Assembly: GCA_963783355.1 (NCBI GenBank)
Contig: CAWANF010000013.1
Location: 62,001 to 126,000 of the forward strand
Length of the DNA: 64,000 nucleotides
Direction: 5' to 3'
DNA from: CAWANF01 sp963783355
GTDB taxonomy: Bacteria > Bacteroidota > Rhodothermia > Balneolales > DATFMH01
Shown in pieces: positions 47,802 through 57,729 of this stretch (positions are counted from its first letter, which is position 1; the number at the start of each line of letters is the position of its first letter). A model generated the notes under the pieces. That model was not told the origin of the DNA. It made no database searches and saw only the letters and a list, made by a program, of their open reading frames with translations. The position numbers were made by a program, and so were the translations under genes.

Positions 47802-49210
47802 AAGGATCGCGCTCCTTTTATTCCAATTTTTATCATTTCCATGATTGAGCTGTGCCTGCGTATCGAATCCTTCAACATCGCGCTTGTTTTCTTAGTTGGT
47901 TCGTTATTGATAGTGAAAAACTGACGGCCGAAATCACAAATCAGGTTCGGGATGGTTGTAAACATGGCCGGATTATGCAGAAAATGAACGGCGCTTTGAA
48001 ACGCATTCAGGTCTTTCATGACATAACTGTTATCCAGTCCTTCCCGGTAATTCTTCAACGTGGCCGAGCTGAAATCATTATTCTTTTTCGCCTCAACCAC
48101 GGTTTTGGCCGCTAATACCCCGGAATGCATGGCATAATCCATGCCCTGAATCGCTTTGCCGGAGTTCATCAGCAAATTGGCGGCTTCACCTGCCAGCATC
48201 ACACCATCAGCATAGAGTTCTTTGGGCATCACCCGTTTATCACCGGTCGATACCACGTGAGCCGAGTATTCCACAACTTCTCCGCCTTTAATCAGGTCGC
48301 GAACAGCCGGGTGCGATTTAAAATGATTCAGGATATCATAAATTTTAAGTTTCTGATCCTGTTTTTCATCGAGATTCGATTTTTCCTGATTTTTCCGGTA
48401 GGCTGCCGCTTTATCCATATCCGGATTACCAGCTTTCTCCCGTAAATCTTTCAAACCGAGAACGAGCCCGAGTGAAAGGCTGTCCCGGTTGGTGTAGAGG
48501 AAACCACCTCCCTCTACACCATGGGAAGCTCCAAACCCGATAAATTCATTCGACATTCCGCTCAATCCATCGAGTTGAAATCGTTCTTCAATGACTTTTT
48601 GGTCTAACTTTATAATCTCTTTAACACCCGTAGCCACAAAATCGGCCGGGACATATTGTTCCTGCAAACCGATTTGCCGGGTCAGAAGGTTATTTACTCC
48701 TTCGGCAATGATCACACAATCGGCATAAAATTTATCTTCACCTGCCCGAATCCCGGTAACTTTTCCATTTTCCTTGAGAATTTCTTCTACCAGGATATCC
48801 GTAGCCAGAAATGACTCATCTGCATATTCACTCTGTTCGATCGCTTCCTGGACTTTGCCGGCCAGCCAGTTATCGAATTTTGAGCGAAGGACGATTACGC
48901 CTTTGTAAGGAGGCTTTTCAAAATGCTCAGATTTGAAATCGATAGAGAAAGCCGATTGTTCATCCAAAAAAGACAGACGCCGATGGCGAATAAACCGTTC
49001 GATTCCGGCCTCTTTTTCTTCCCAATAATTCGGAATTAATTCTGCTAATTGCGTCCCCCAAAGGACTCCACCGGACACATTTTTGGCACCGCTGTATTCG
49101 CCGCGTTCAATCAGCAAAAACTTAATATTGTTGCGGGCGAGTGTCAGGGCGGCGCTGAGTCCGGCAATGCCTCCGCCGACGATGATACAATCAAATTTCT
49201 CGTCTTCCAT
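47798..49210 (-). CDS. fixC: FixC-like ETF:quinone oxidoreductase, FAD protein
   Basis: A 470-residue flavoprotein with the N-terminal FAD motif GGGIAGLSAALTLA (residues 12-25) and the FixC/ETF-QO C-terminal block with AGEAANLLMNSGKAIQGMDYAMHSG. FixC and ETF-QO both take electrons from ETF to quinone; the separate FixX ferredoxin and gene order etfB-etfA-fixC-fixX fit the Fix type. No nitrogen-fixation genes are in the window, so a role with the acyl-CoA dehydrogenases is more likely. Confidence 0.92.
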   Translation of the reverse strand: MEDEKFDCIIVGGGIAGLSAALTLARNNIKFLLIERGEYSGAKNVSGGVLWGTQLAELIPNYWEEKEAGIERFIRHRRLSFLDEQSAFSIDFKSEHFEKPPYKGVIVLRSKFDNWLAGKVQEAIEQSEYADESFLATDILVEEILKENGKVTGIRAGEDKFYADCVIIAEGVNNLLTRQIGLQEQYVPADFVATGVKEIIKLDQKVIEERFQLDGLSGMSNEFIGFGASHGVEGGGFLYTNRDSLSLGLVLGLKDLREKAGNPDMDKAAAYRKNQEKSNLDEKQDQKLKIYDILNHFKSHPAVRDLIKGGEVVEYSAHVVSTGDKRVMPKELYADGVMLAGEAANLLMNSGKAIQGMDYAMHSGVLAAKTVVEAKKNNDFSSATLKNYREGLDNSYVMKDLNAFQSAVHFLHNPAMFTTIPNLICDFGRQFFTINNEPTKKTSAMLKDSIRRHSSIMEMIKIGIKGARSL

Positions 49211-49215
49211 ACCGG

Positions 49216-50190
49216 CTATCCTTTGTGTTTTTTCACTTCTTCAATCAAAACCGGCATGATTTTGTACAAATCACCGACCAATCCATAAGTGGCATATTGG
49301 AAGATAGGGGCATCAGGATCTTTATTGATAGCTACGATTACTTTACTGTTGGCCATTCCAGCGATATGCTGAATAGCACCCGAGATACCCACGGCGATAT
49401 AAAGTTGTGGCGAAACGACTTTCCCGGTTTGTCCAATTTGTGCGGTGGCCGGGAACAATCCGGATTCGGTGACGGCACGGGATGCGCCGACGGCTCCGCC
49501 CATCAGGTTAGCCAGTTCTTCGACCATATTTTTGCCTTCTTCATCCTTGATACCGCGACCACCGGAAACAACGACCGGAGCTTCGGATAAATCCACTCCT
49601 CCGCCGGAAGAGGTCAGGATTTCTTTGAGCGTTAAGTGAAGCGTGGATTCATCAAAATCAAACGGAATGGAAACCACTTCGGCATCGGAAGGTGATTCGG
49701 ATAAGTCGTAAGAACCCGATCGGACCGATACGACTACCCGGTCTTTTTTGGATTGAGTGCGTGCCAGGACTTTGGCTGCCATGATGGGACGCAGTGCTTC
49801 AACGCCACCGTCAATTAAATCAAAGGATGCCACATCGGATAGGACTCCGGCATTGACGCGAATCGAAAGGGCCCCGAGGATATCTTTCACGGCTTCGGTG
49901 GAGGCAAGTGCCATAATCTTCGGATCTGACTGTGATGCCACTTTTTCAAGCGCATCGAGCAACGGGGCATTCAGGTGATTTTTGAAAATCGGATTTTCAA
50001 TAGTATAGATTTTTTGTGCCCCGTATTTTTTTGCTGTATCGGCATAAGACGAAGCTTTCTCGTCGATAATGACAGCTTCCAGCTGGTGGCCGTTCTTTTC
50101 CGCCAGGATTCGGCAATGGCTTAAGACTTCAAGGGAAGAGCGTTTAATCCTCCCGTCGCTGATGGCTAAATATGTGAGAATAGTACTCAT
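49216..50190 (-). CDS. etfA: Electron transfer flavoprotein alpha subunit
   Basis: A 324-residue ETF alpha chain. The FAD-binding C-terminal half shows VVSGGRGI, GASRAVTESG, QIGQTGKVVSPQLYIAVG and SGAIQHIAGM, all in the usual order. It pairs with EtfB to accept electrons from acyl-CoA dehydrogenases. It lies 46 bases after etfB and 5 before fixC, in one operon. Confidence 0.96.
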   Translation of the reverse strand: MSTILTYLAISDGRIKRSSLEVLSHCRILAEKNGHQLEAVIIDEKASSYADTAKKYGAQKIYTIENPIFKNHLNAPLLDALEKVASQSDPKIMALASTEAVKDILGALSIRVNAGVLSDVASFDLIDGGVEALRPIMAAKVLARTQSKKDRVVVSVRSGSYDLSESPSDAEVVSIPFDFDESTLHLTLKEILTSSGGGVDLSEAPVVVSGGRGIKDEEGKNMVEELANLMGGAVGASRAVTESGLFPATAQIGQTGKVVSPQLYIAVGISGAIQHIAGMANSKVIVAINKDPDAPIFQYATYGLVGDLYKIMPVLIEEVKKHKG

Positions 50191-50236
50191 TCTGATAAAA
50201 ATTTATAGGTTTAAACTCTTTGACAGGTAATAATAT

Positions 50237-51022
50237 TTAGAGGATTTTGGCTTCATTTTCCAGCAAATCGACCAGTTTTTTTGCCAGTTCATCGGCTTCC
50301 CCCTCGAATTTTTTCCCGGGTTCTCTTTCGGGAATATCCTCATAACCGACAATTGAACTGTCTGGCTGCTCCCTGAATTCGTTGCTGTCCAATCCGAGTG
50401 ATGCTATATCCATGATTTCAATCGGTTTCTTTTTGGATTGCATGATCCCTTTCAGGCTGGGAATGCGTGGATCATTCATATCATTAGAGCAAGTCACGAT
50501 GCAGGGAATAGAAAGTTCGATCATTTCCTGTCCCGTATCTCCCTGTCGCTTGACTGTTAACTTCTTATTATCAGGGTCAAGTTCTAATCCGACGGCATTA
50601 GTGGCATAGGGAAGCTGAAGAAGTTCGGCCAGCATGGAGCCGGTGAGTCCCGCATCGGTATCCTGTGACTGCTTACCCAGAGCTATAACCTGGTAATCAT
50701 CTTGTTTGCTAAAATAAGCTGCAAGAATCCGGGCATAAGCGGCAGAGTCGAAATGATCGGTATCATCTGTCTGAATATGAACCGCTGAAGCGGCACCCAT
50801 TGCCAGGGCTTTCCTGATGGTTTCTTTGGTTTTATCAGGGCCGATGGAAATGACTTCAACATCACCGCCATGTTTTTCCGTTAATACGAGGGACTCTTCA
50901 ACCGCGGAAGCACTGTAGGCATCCAATACCATACGATCAGTGTCTTGAATGAGCTCTCCGTTGCGAATAGAAATAGGAGCCGTGATGTCCGGAACCTGTT
51001 TGATACAAACGCTAAATTTCAT
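50237..51022 (-). CDS. etfB: Electron transfer flavoprotein beta subunit
   Basis: A 261-residue ETF beta chain (MKFSVCIKQVPD, LDAYSASAVEESL, ALGKQSQDTDAGLTG) that forms the heterodimer with EtfA. It is the first gene of the etfB-etfA-fixC-fixX operon, so the promoter should lie in the repeat-rich region upstream. Whether the complex bifurcates electrons cannot be told from the sequence alone. Confidence 0.95.
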   Translation of the reverse strand: MKFSVCIKQVPDITAPISIRNGELIQDTDRMVLDAYSASAVEESLVLTEKHGGDVEVISIGPDKTKETIRKALAMGAASAVHIQTDDTDHFDSAAYARILAAYFSKQDDYQVIALGKQSQDTDAGLTGSMLAELLQLPYATNAVGLELDPDNKKLTVKRQGDTGQEMIELSIPCIVTCSNDMNDPRIPSLKGIMQSKKKPIEIMDIASLGLDSNEFREQPDSSIVGYEDIPEREPGKKFEGEADELAKKLVDLLENEAKIL

Positions 51023-51375
51023 AGATGTAAATTGTCTTTGAGTTCTAAATAATGGTTATAAAAACTCTTTTTGGAACCGCTTTTTTAAACGGAAAACGCA
51101 ATATAAGGAAAACATCAATCAGATACTTCCCTTCTAAGTTATTAGCCATCAGGATAAAAAAAAGGTTCCAATGTTTCTAAAAAAATGTCACAAAAATTCA
51201 TTTTTATTTGAGGGGTGGATAAGAATCGAATTTTAGTGAGTTTAAACAGCGATACGAAAGAAGGATGGAAAGATGAAAACCGTCTTGAAAAATTTTAAAT
51301 GTTAAATGATGAATTTTGAATTGAAGGGGGCACTTGGGGACATTCAGTTATGAATAAGAACATATCTGTATGGTT

Positions 51376-51497
51376 GTTGGTGTCGCTCATGAACAGTAAT
51401 CAGGGCTACCAACTACATTACCACCTCAATGTCATGCCTCCGAAACCGGGATCCAATAAGGTAATGGGTTAGCAACGAATGCCAGGAAGGCTTGGAA
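51376..51497 (+). repeat. Composite repeat, copy 1
   Basis: Starts GTTGGTGTCGCTCAT, includes AACTACATTACCACC and a GTCATGCCTCCGA hairpin, and ends GCAACGAATGCCAGGAAGG. It is repeated about 363 bases downstream with small changes. Confidence 0.7.
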
Positions 51498-51629
51498 TAA
51501 CCTATGGATAAGGCTTTCCCGACAACAGGAGATCCCGGATATTTCAGAAAGCGAAATTCGGGATGACAACGTTGGGTGGTGGTGATGGCGTTTCAAAGTT
51601 AAAATTAAGGTTACCAACTAAAGAACAAC

Positions 51630-51725
51630 GTCATTCCGGCCCCGGAGCCGGAATCTCCCGACGTTGGAAGCTGTGCCGTTGTACGGAGATCCCGGATATT
51701 TCAAAAAGCGAAATTCCGGGATGAC
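51630..51725 (+). repeat. Dispersed copy of the 159-bp array unit
   Basis: Contains GTCATTCCGGC-CCCGGA-GCCGGAATCTCC and, inverted, the GGAGATCCCGG...CCGGGATGAC hairpin, with the same spacer (ACGTTGGAAGCTGTGCC) as the tandem array at 53153. It shows that the array unit also exists as a single dispersed copy 1.5 kb away. Confidence 0.8.
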
Positions 51726-51738
51726 GGCATTTGTGGTT

Positions 51739-51870
51739 GTTGGTGTCGCTCATAAACATTAATCAGGACTACCAACTACATTACCACCACAATGTCATGC
51801 CTCCGAAAAAAACGTCGGAGGTATCCAATAAAGCACAGGTTTAGCAACGAATGCCAGGAAGGCTTGGAAA
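51739..51870 (+). repeat. Composite repeat, copy 2
   Basis: Second copy of the 51376 unit. Its internal hairpin is better formed (GCCTCCGA...TCGGAGGT at 51794-51826) than in copy 1, where the second arm is missing. Confidence 0.7.
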
Positions 51871-52431
51871 GGCATTGGTTAGAACGATTATAGACGAAGA
51901 TAACGGTATGTAAACTGTAGCCACGTCCGGTTGGATCCTGAATCAAGTTCAGGATGACATCGTTTGGGTGGAGTGATGGCGTTTCAAAGTTAAATATAAG
52001 GTTACAAACTAAAGAACAACGTCATTCCGGCCATGGAGCCGGAATCTCCTGCCCTGCAATGAAAACAACATAGCTTTCGGGAATTGCGGTCCTAAGCAGA
52101 TATTAAAACAAGGGGAACGGGTAATTCATGGATTACCCGTTTTGCAACAATATGACCATCTCTCTTATGATCTCGTTACGTCACTCCGGGGCGTAACGAG
52201 AACCTGCCATATGAGAACAAAAATTCAAATGTGATCAACAAGGATTAAAATTATTTGGGGTGAATGTATTTTAACGGTCAGAATTTCGATAAATGGCGTT
52301 GTTGAATTGGGGTAAAAATTTATTTTTTAAGGCTATGGACAATGATGTAAATAAGTGGTTAATATTGATTAATCCGGTACGAAAAACCCGGTAATTTGAA
52401 ATCTACTAACTGTATAGAAATGAGTATTCGT

Positions 52432-52878
52432 ATGAATAACATTAGAAAGGCTGAGGGAATACATATTGTTCGTTCCCTGATATTATTAATCGTAATTACC
52501 CTTGTAACCTTAAGTACCGGACTGGCTCAAAATAAGCCACAGGCAAAGAAGGGATCGCAGCTTGATCGGGTCATGAATGTGTACGTTAAGCGCTTGCAAT
52601 TGAATAAAGAACAAGTTGAAAAATTCCGTCCGGTCATGGAGCAACATTTGGCAAAACAAAAAGAACTAAAGGTCAAATATAAAAGCAACCGTACCATGAT
52701 GCGCAAGGAAATGATGGCAGAACGTACCGGTATGGAACAGAAATTAGGCGAGATTGCAACTGCAGAACAGATGGAGAAATATCAAAAATGGCAAAATTCT
52801 TATAAAACGAAGAAAAGCAATAAGAAAGCCATAAAGAAAGCTCCGGAAGCTAAAACAGCCCCAAAACCGGTAGATTGA
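52432..52878 (+). CDS. Hypothetical periplasmic protein, Spy/CpxP-like character
   Basis: About 148 residues from the ATG at 52432 (in-frame ATGs also at 52396 and 52420). The first 30 residues form a signal peptide ending in TGLAQ. The mature protein is short, helical and very basic (MAERTGMEQKLGEIATAEQMEKYQKWQ), followed by a Lys/Ala/Pro tail. Helix pattern and LxxxQxxK spacing recall Spy/CpxP-type periplasmic chaperones, but no LTxxQ motif is clear, so this is only a suggestion. A strong terminator follows. Confidence 0.65.
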   Translation: MNNIRKAEGIHIVRSLILLIVITLVTLSTGLAQNKPQAKKGSQLDRVMNVYVKRLQLNKEQVEKFRPVMEQHLAKQKELKVKYKSNRTMMRKEMMAERTGMEQKLGEIATAEQMEKYQKWQNSYKTKKSNKKAIKKAPEAKTAPKPVD

Positions 52879-52900
52879 TTTTTAAATAAAGCGACATTCC

Positions 52901-52936
52901 GGCTGCCATGTGAAGGTTACGTGGCAGCCTTTTTTA
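52901..52936 (+). terminator. Rho-independent terminator
   Basis: Stem GGCTGCCA / TGGCAGCC with a 13-base loop, then six T. It lies 22 bases past the plus-strand Spy-like gene. Confidence 0.93.
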
Positions 52937-53767
52937 TTACAGCCAGGGAACCCGGAAATCGAAGAATGGAAACCGCGAAATGATAAAAAATTTTTGAATA
53001 ATATTGTTACCTCGTTCCGGCCGAAGGATTTGCAAAAACTTTAGGGTGTCATTGCGATCCCGACAACAGGAGATCACTGATATTTCAAAAAGCGAAATTC
53101 CAGGATGACGACGTTTGGGTGGTGGTGATGGCGCTTATAAAGTTAAATATAAGGTTACCAACTAAAGAACAACGTCATTCCGGCCCCGGAGCCGGAATCT
53201 CCCGACGTTGGAAGCTGTGCCGTTGTACGGAGATCCCGGATATTTCAAAAAGCGAAATTCCGGGATGACGACGTTGGGTGGTGGTGATGGCGCTTATAAA
53301 GTTAAAATTAAGGTTACCAACTAAAGAACAACGTCATTCCGGCCCCGGAGCCGGAATCTCCCGACGTTGGAAGCTGTGCCGTTGTACGGAGATCCCGGAT
53401 ATTTCAAAAAGCGAAATTCCGGGATGACGACGTTGGGTGGTGGAGTGATGGCGTTTCAAAGTTAAAATATAAGGTTACCCACTAAAGAACAACGTCATTC
53501 CGGCCCCGGAGCCGGAATCTCCCGACGTTGGAAGCTGCGCCGTTGTACGGAGATCCCGGATATTTCAAAAAGCGAAATTCCGGGATGACGACGTTGGGTG
53601 GAGTGATGGCGTTTAAAAGTTAAAATTAAGGTTACCAACTAAAGAACAACGTCATTCCGGCCCCGGAGCCGGAATCTCCCGACGTTGGAAGCTGTGCCGT
53701 TGTACGGAGATCCCGGATATTTCAAAAAGCGAAATTCCGGGATGACGGCATTTGTGGTTGAGTGGTA
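52937..53767. other. Gene-free region dominated by a tandem repeat
   Basis: No gene. From about 53.05 kb a partial unit leads into the tandem array at 53153-53757. The first 100 bases contain AT-rich sequence and GTCATTGCGATCCCGACAACAGG, a broken form of the GTCATTGCGAG family seen near 61.56 kb. Confidence 0.75.
53153..53757 (+). repeat. Tandem array, about 159-bp units, four copies
   Basis: Units begin GGTTACC at 53153, 53312, 53473 and 53630 (spacing 159, 161 and 157). A partial unit precedes at about 53060. Each unit holds a plus-strand GTCATTCCGGC...GCCGGAATCTCC hairpin and a minus-strand GTCATCCCGGA...TCCGGGATCTCC hairpin, set head to head around ACGTTGGAAGCTG. Copies differ mainly in the junction GATGGCG(CTT/TTT). 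Not a CRISPR. Confidence 0.92.
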
Positions 53768-53799
53768 GTAAAAGGGTAATTCATGAATTACCCTTTTAC
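53768..53799. terminator. Perfect 32-bp palindrome, possible porD terminator
   Basis: GTAAAAGGGTAATTCA is followed directly by its exact reverse complement. It lies 8 bases past the minus-strand porD stop and may end that transcript or be a repeat. A related GGGTAAT...ATTACCC hairpin lies at 52116-52141, so the two bracket the Spy-like gene and the array. Confidence 0.6.
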
Positions 53800-53807
53800 G
53801 AAAAACC

Positions 53808-54746
53808 TTATTTCAGCTTGTCATACTCGGATATATGCCCCGGATCGATATCGATGAGCACGCGATAGGCCTCAAGTTTCTGCTGAAGACTGGCATCCGA
53901 AAAGACCGATACAAATTCTCTGAATTTTGCACTGAAAAACAAATCAAATGGATAATTTGAAGTGGTTCTCCGCTGTGCTTCTTTGATAAGATTAAAGGCA
54001 TCCAGGATATTGGTACGCGCCTTTACAGCATCGGTGGTGAATAAATCGAGGCCTTTAAGATGATACATGTAAGAAGCTTTTCTCAATCCCTCGTAATTTG
54101 GATCGAGTAAATCAGTGATTAATGTGTACCGGCTTTGTGGCCCGTCGCTTGAGCTCCATCCGGAACTGCCGGCCGATTGAGCCAGGTCGAGAATTCCCCG
54201 GGCCTTCTTGAAATAGGGAGTTCCACCCAATGATGAGAAGGTATCGTAATCATAACCCAGGATGACGTAAGCATAAAAATCGAGGAAAGAAGCCATATCA
54301 TCATATTGAAACTGGTTATGGATCAGGCTTTTATTGGGTGGATAGTTGAAATTCCAGCTGTCTGATATGATGACAACCGGTGTGCTGCTCACCGTATTAT
54401 AAATAGGCCGGGTTGAAGAGAATATGACCGTAGCTGAAAAATTGTAATTATTGTCAGCCGAATTGAGGATGATTTGCATATTAAACTTGATCCGCTCTTC
54501 TTCCTGGAAATGATCACTGGTCCAGCTGTAATTGTTGAAATAATCTTCGATTGCCGATTTCAGACTGCTCAGGTAATCCAGTGAGGTGCTGTTAATCTTG
54601 CTTTTGTCAACGGTGACGGTACTGGTGAATTCCTGGGCAAAACTTGTTTTCGGATGCAAGAGAATCGCCATAAACAGGAATAGTAAAGCCGTTATAAACG
54701 GTTTGGAAAATTTCCTGAAATAGTATGCACAAAAGCCTGTTTGCAT
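53808..54746 (-). CDS. porD: PorD-like T9SS accessory protein (DUF4835)
   Basis: A 312-residue periplasmic protein of the DUF4835 family, annotated as T9SS protein PorD. A signal peptide ends near KTSFAQ, and the family block FTSTVTVDKSKI...LKSAIEDYFNNYSW follows, with FYAYVILGYDYDTFS in the middle. The ATG at 54746 is chosen over the GTG at 54791 because it gives a clean signal peptide. Its presence with porU and porV supports a working T9SS. The plus-strand barrel gene starts 95 bases away. Confidence 0.85.
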   Translation of the reverse strand: MQTGFCAYYFRKFSKPFITALLFLFMAILLHPKTSFAQEFTSTVTVDKSKINSTSLDYLSSLKSAIEDYFNNYSWTSDHFQEEERIKFNMQIILNSADNNYNFSATVIFSSTRPIYNTVSSTPVVIISDSWNFNYPPNKSLIHNQFQYDDMASFLDFYAYVILGYDYDTFSSLGGTPYFKKARGILDLAQSAGSSGWSSSDGPQSRYTLITDLLDPNYEGLRKASYMYHLKGLDLFTTDAVKARTNILDAFNLIKEAQRRTTSNYPFDLFFSAKFREFVSVFSDASLQQKLEAYRVLIDIDPGHISEYDKLK

Positions 54747-54841
54747 AAGTGAATATCCGGTAATTATAGAAAATTTCGTAAGGGTCTCCACCGAAACCCA
54801 TCATATTATACAAAGAATACACGGATTTTACTGCTCAGGTT

Positions 54842-55585
54842 TTGGTTCTGTTCATCAAAAAAATCGTTTTTATAAGTTTAATTTTGTTTTCAGCTGTTAT
54901 TCCGGCTTTTTCACAAATCGTTATGGGAGGGCGGGGCGCAAGTCTGTCGGAAGCAACATCTGCCATGACAAATGATAAGTGGGCTTTATTTGCTAATCCG
55001 GCCAATTTGAGTAAAAGGAATACGGCATCATTTTATGCAATTCGGAATTTTGGATTGTCGGCTTTAACCGATTACGCTTTTGAGCTTTCATGTCGTACAA
55101 AAGCAGGTACAATCGGTGTAGGTGGCCATACCTACGGATTCAAATTGTTTCGGCAGAGTGAGTTTCGGGTGGGATTCAGTAAATCTATATTGGATATCCG
55201 ACTCGGTTTGGTAGTCAATTACATAAATTATTCCCTGCCCGAACCCTATGGATCGGCCGGTACGATTGGTGTGAACATTGGGATAACGGCACCCCTGGTA
55301 AATGGACTTTGGCTGGGTGCGCGGGCTGAGAATATAAATCAACCAGAAATTGGGAAAAATAAAGAGGAGCTGCCACAAGCTTTGGCGATTGGGATTGATT
55401 ACCGCATTTCCTCAAAAGCGTTATATCTGTTGGAATGTTATAAGGATATCGATTTCCCGGTCTCTATCCGGAGCGGGCTGGAATTTTCTCCCGTCGGTGT
55501 TCTGAGGCTCAGGGCAGGTATCAAGACGCATCCGCAGTCCTTTTCACTGGGATTGGGAATCGATCAAAAAAACTTTCAGCATTGA
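54842..55585 (+). CDS. PorV/PorQ-like outer membrane barrel protein
   Basis: A 247-residue outer-membrane beta-barrel with signal peptide (about 1-24, ending PAFSQ). It opens like PorV (GGRGASLSEATSAMTNDKW, then NPANLS) but is about two-thirds as long, closer to PorQ-like or uncharacterised relatives. The TTG at 54842 is the first start. It is 60 bases from the following HhH-barrel gene on the same strand, so they may form an operon and an envelope unit. Confidence 0.75.
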   Translation: MVLFIKKIVFISLILFSAVIPAFSQIVMGGRGASLSEATSAMTNDKWALFANPANLSKRNTASFYAIRNFGLSALTDYAFELSCRTKAGTIGVGGHTYGFKLFRQSEFRVGFSKSILDIRLGLVVNYINYSLPEPYGSAGTIGVNIGITAPLVNGLWLGARAENINQPEIGKNKEELPQALAIGIDYRISSKALYLLECYKDIDFPVSIRSGLEFSPVGVLRLRAGIKTHPQSFSLGLGIDQKNFQH

Positions 55586-55645
55586 TTTTGCCGCTGTACA
55601 TCATATAATTTTAGGCTGGAGTCCCGGTATTGATTTCGCGGTGAA

Positions 55646-57729
55646 GTGGTGAGGTTTCCTGGATTCAACATATTGTCAGGCATGGGTTTAGCAGGTATTC
55701 TGTTGTTAGCGGGATGCAGCCATACAAAGAATCTCATCGAAAATGACCAGACGGATTCGATACAAGAGGCCGTAGAATCAGCCATGAATACGCGAATTGA
55801 TCAAAATAATGCTGCTAATCTGACTTCGCTGGCGAACGACTTGCAGGAACTGGCTGAAAATCCGGTAAATATTAATACAGCGGATGAAAGTGAGTTGCTG
55901 CGTATTCCATGGCTAAAACGGAAAATAGTTCGGAGTATCATTGCCTATCGTAACAAAGTGAAACCATTTGAAACAAAATCGTCGATCCAGGATGTTCGTG
56001 GAATTGGAAAAGCAACCTATCAGAAAATTAAGCCGTTCATAACAGTGGGTTCGGAATCACAAAAATGGCGATCCGTTTACAACAGAAAAACCTACTGGAC
56101 CAGCAATAGCCATATTTCTGTAATCACACGATTTCAGCGAATTCTTCAAAATCCACTGGGTTATACACGAAATTCCGGTACGCATTATGCCGGAAATCCG
56201 GCGCGCTACTATGACCGGGTGACGTATGTCTCCAACCACCTGGCCGCCAATGTAACGATGGAGAAAGATCCGGGCGAGACGATGGACGGGAAACTGGGAT
56301 TTGATTACAGTTCAGGAAGCCTTTCTGTGAAAAATGTCGGATTTGTCAGAAAACTGGCAATCGGGGATTATCACGTTACATTTGGACAAGGACTCGTGTT
56401 ATGGAACGGTTCGGCATTCGGAAAAGGAAGCGACGTGATTGGTGGCCCGGAACGGAATGCGACCGGTATTCGCGGGTATCGTTCATCGGATGAAAATCAT
56501 TTTTTCAGGGGTTTTGCCGTGACGGTCGGACGGAAATGGCAAAACAGCTTCTTTATTTCGGACAGAAACTTCAGTTCCTCGGTAATCAGCGGGGATACGG
56601 TTCGGTTTCCGAGCATGACGGGACTTTACCGGACAGCAACGGAACGCGCCCGGAGATACGATAATCGAAATAAGTTGATTGGCGGACATTCTTCGTACAC
56701 TTTTCGGAATGGGGTGGTCGGTTTAACAGGCTATGCATCATCATTTTGACAAGTTTATCCAACATGGAACCTCATTTTATCAACAGGAAGATTTCCGGGG
56801 AAGGAATGCCGCTGTCGGCGGAATAAATTTTGAATGGTTTCCCGGGAACCTGGACTGGTCGGGTGAGATGGCAGTGAGTCGTAATGGCGCTATGGGACTG
56901 GTATCAACGTTCGACTATGCCATAAATGATCAAACGGAGATGATGCTTGCTTACAGAAATTATGATCCGAAATTTCATTCCATTTTTGGCAACGGGTTTG
57001 GCGACCAGTCCGGAGCACCCCAAAATGAATCAGGCTGGTACATTGGGCTGCAAAGGAGAACTGTTTCCCAATGATATTGTTATTGGAACATATGTCGATG
57101 AAGTGCATTATCCCGCGCCAAAATACCGGGTGGATGAGCCGTCAAACGGTTTCGACTGGCTGGGATCGATAGATGCACAGGTTACCAAAAATTTGAATTT
57201 GTCGTTACTACTGAGGAATGATATTAGTCCGGTAGATTACAATTCAAGCGATACTTACGGACGGCAAATAAAGCTTTTAGGGAAGCAAATTCGTCAAAAT
57301 GCCCGTTTACAGCTTGGTTTTCAAAATGGAAAAGAAATACGTTTGCGAACACGTATAGAAGCAAGCCGGGTCTCATTACCGGAAGCAACGGCATCCTATG
57401 GATTCCTGATGTCACAGGATATCCGGTGGGTTCCAATTCCCACACTGCGGTTGGATATGCGCTACGCCTTATTCGATACGGATAATTACCAGTCGCGTTT
57501 ATATGAATATGAGAATAACCTGCTTTACGTGATGAGCATACCCGCCTTTTTTGGCAAAGGCCGGCGCTGGTATATCCTGCTGAAATATTCTCCCATACCA
57601 GAATTAAGTATCTGGGCACGCTATGACGTGACGACATTCGAAAATAAGAAATCAATCGGCAGCGGGCTGGATGTTATTCCGGGAAACAGGAAAAGTCATA
57701 TCGGCTTGATGGTTCGTTGGAAATGGTGA
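55646..57729 (+). CDS. HhH-domain outer membrane barrel lipoprotein, frameshifted twice
   Basis: Predicted 693 residues after repair. It has a lipobox LLAGC (Cys24), a ComEA-like helix-hairpin-helix pair (NINTADESELLRIPWL and VRGIGKATYQKI, about residues 70-130), then a long beta-rich part typical of outer-membrane barrels. Similar HhH-barrel proteins exist in Bacteroidota, possibly linked to DNA uptake, but this is unproven. The frame breaks at TTTT (56744-56747) and AAA (57052-57054); removing one base at each restores SSFDKFIQ and GLQGELFPND. A lipoprotein signal on a barrel protein is odd. Confidence 0.78.

Larger units (their letters stand above)
51023..52431. other. Gene-free region with composite palindromic repeats
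   Basis: No credible gene. The left end upstream of etfB should hold its promoter. From about 51.34 kb the region is built of GTCAT-type hairpins (51431, 51528, 51630, 51685, 51794, 51933, 52021). A duplicated phrase GTTGGTGTCGCTCAT...CAACTACATTACCACC (near 51376 and 51739) is followed in both copies by AGCAACGAATGCCAGGAAGG. A GGGTAAT hairpin lies at 52116-52141, and a CTCGTTACG/CGTAACGAG hairpin near 52175-52205. Confidence 0.75.

Noticed and set aside
47798..51022. Nitrogenase-linked fix system
   Set aside because: Only the electron-transfer genes are present; no nif genes lie nearby and acyl-CoA dehydrogenases are the neighbours.
53153..53757. CRISPR array
   Set aside because: Units are about 159 bp, nearly identical throughout, with no unique spacers and no cas genes in the window.
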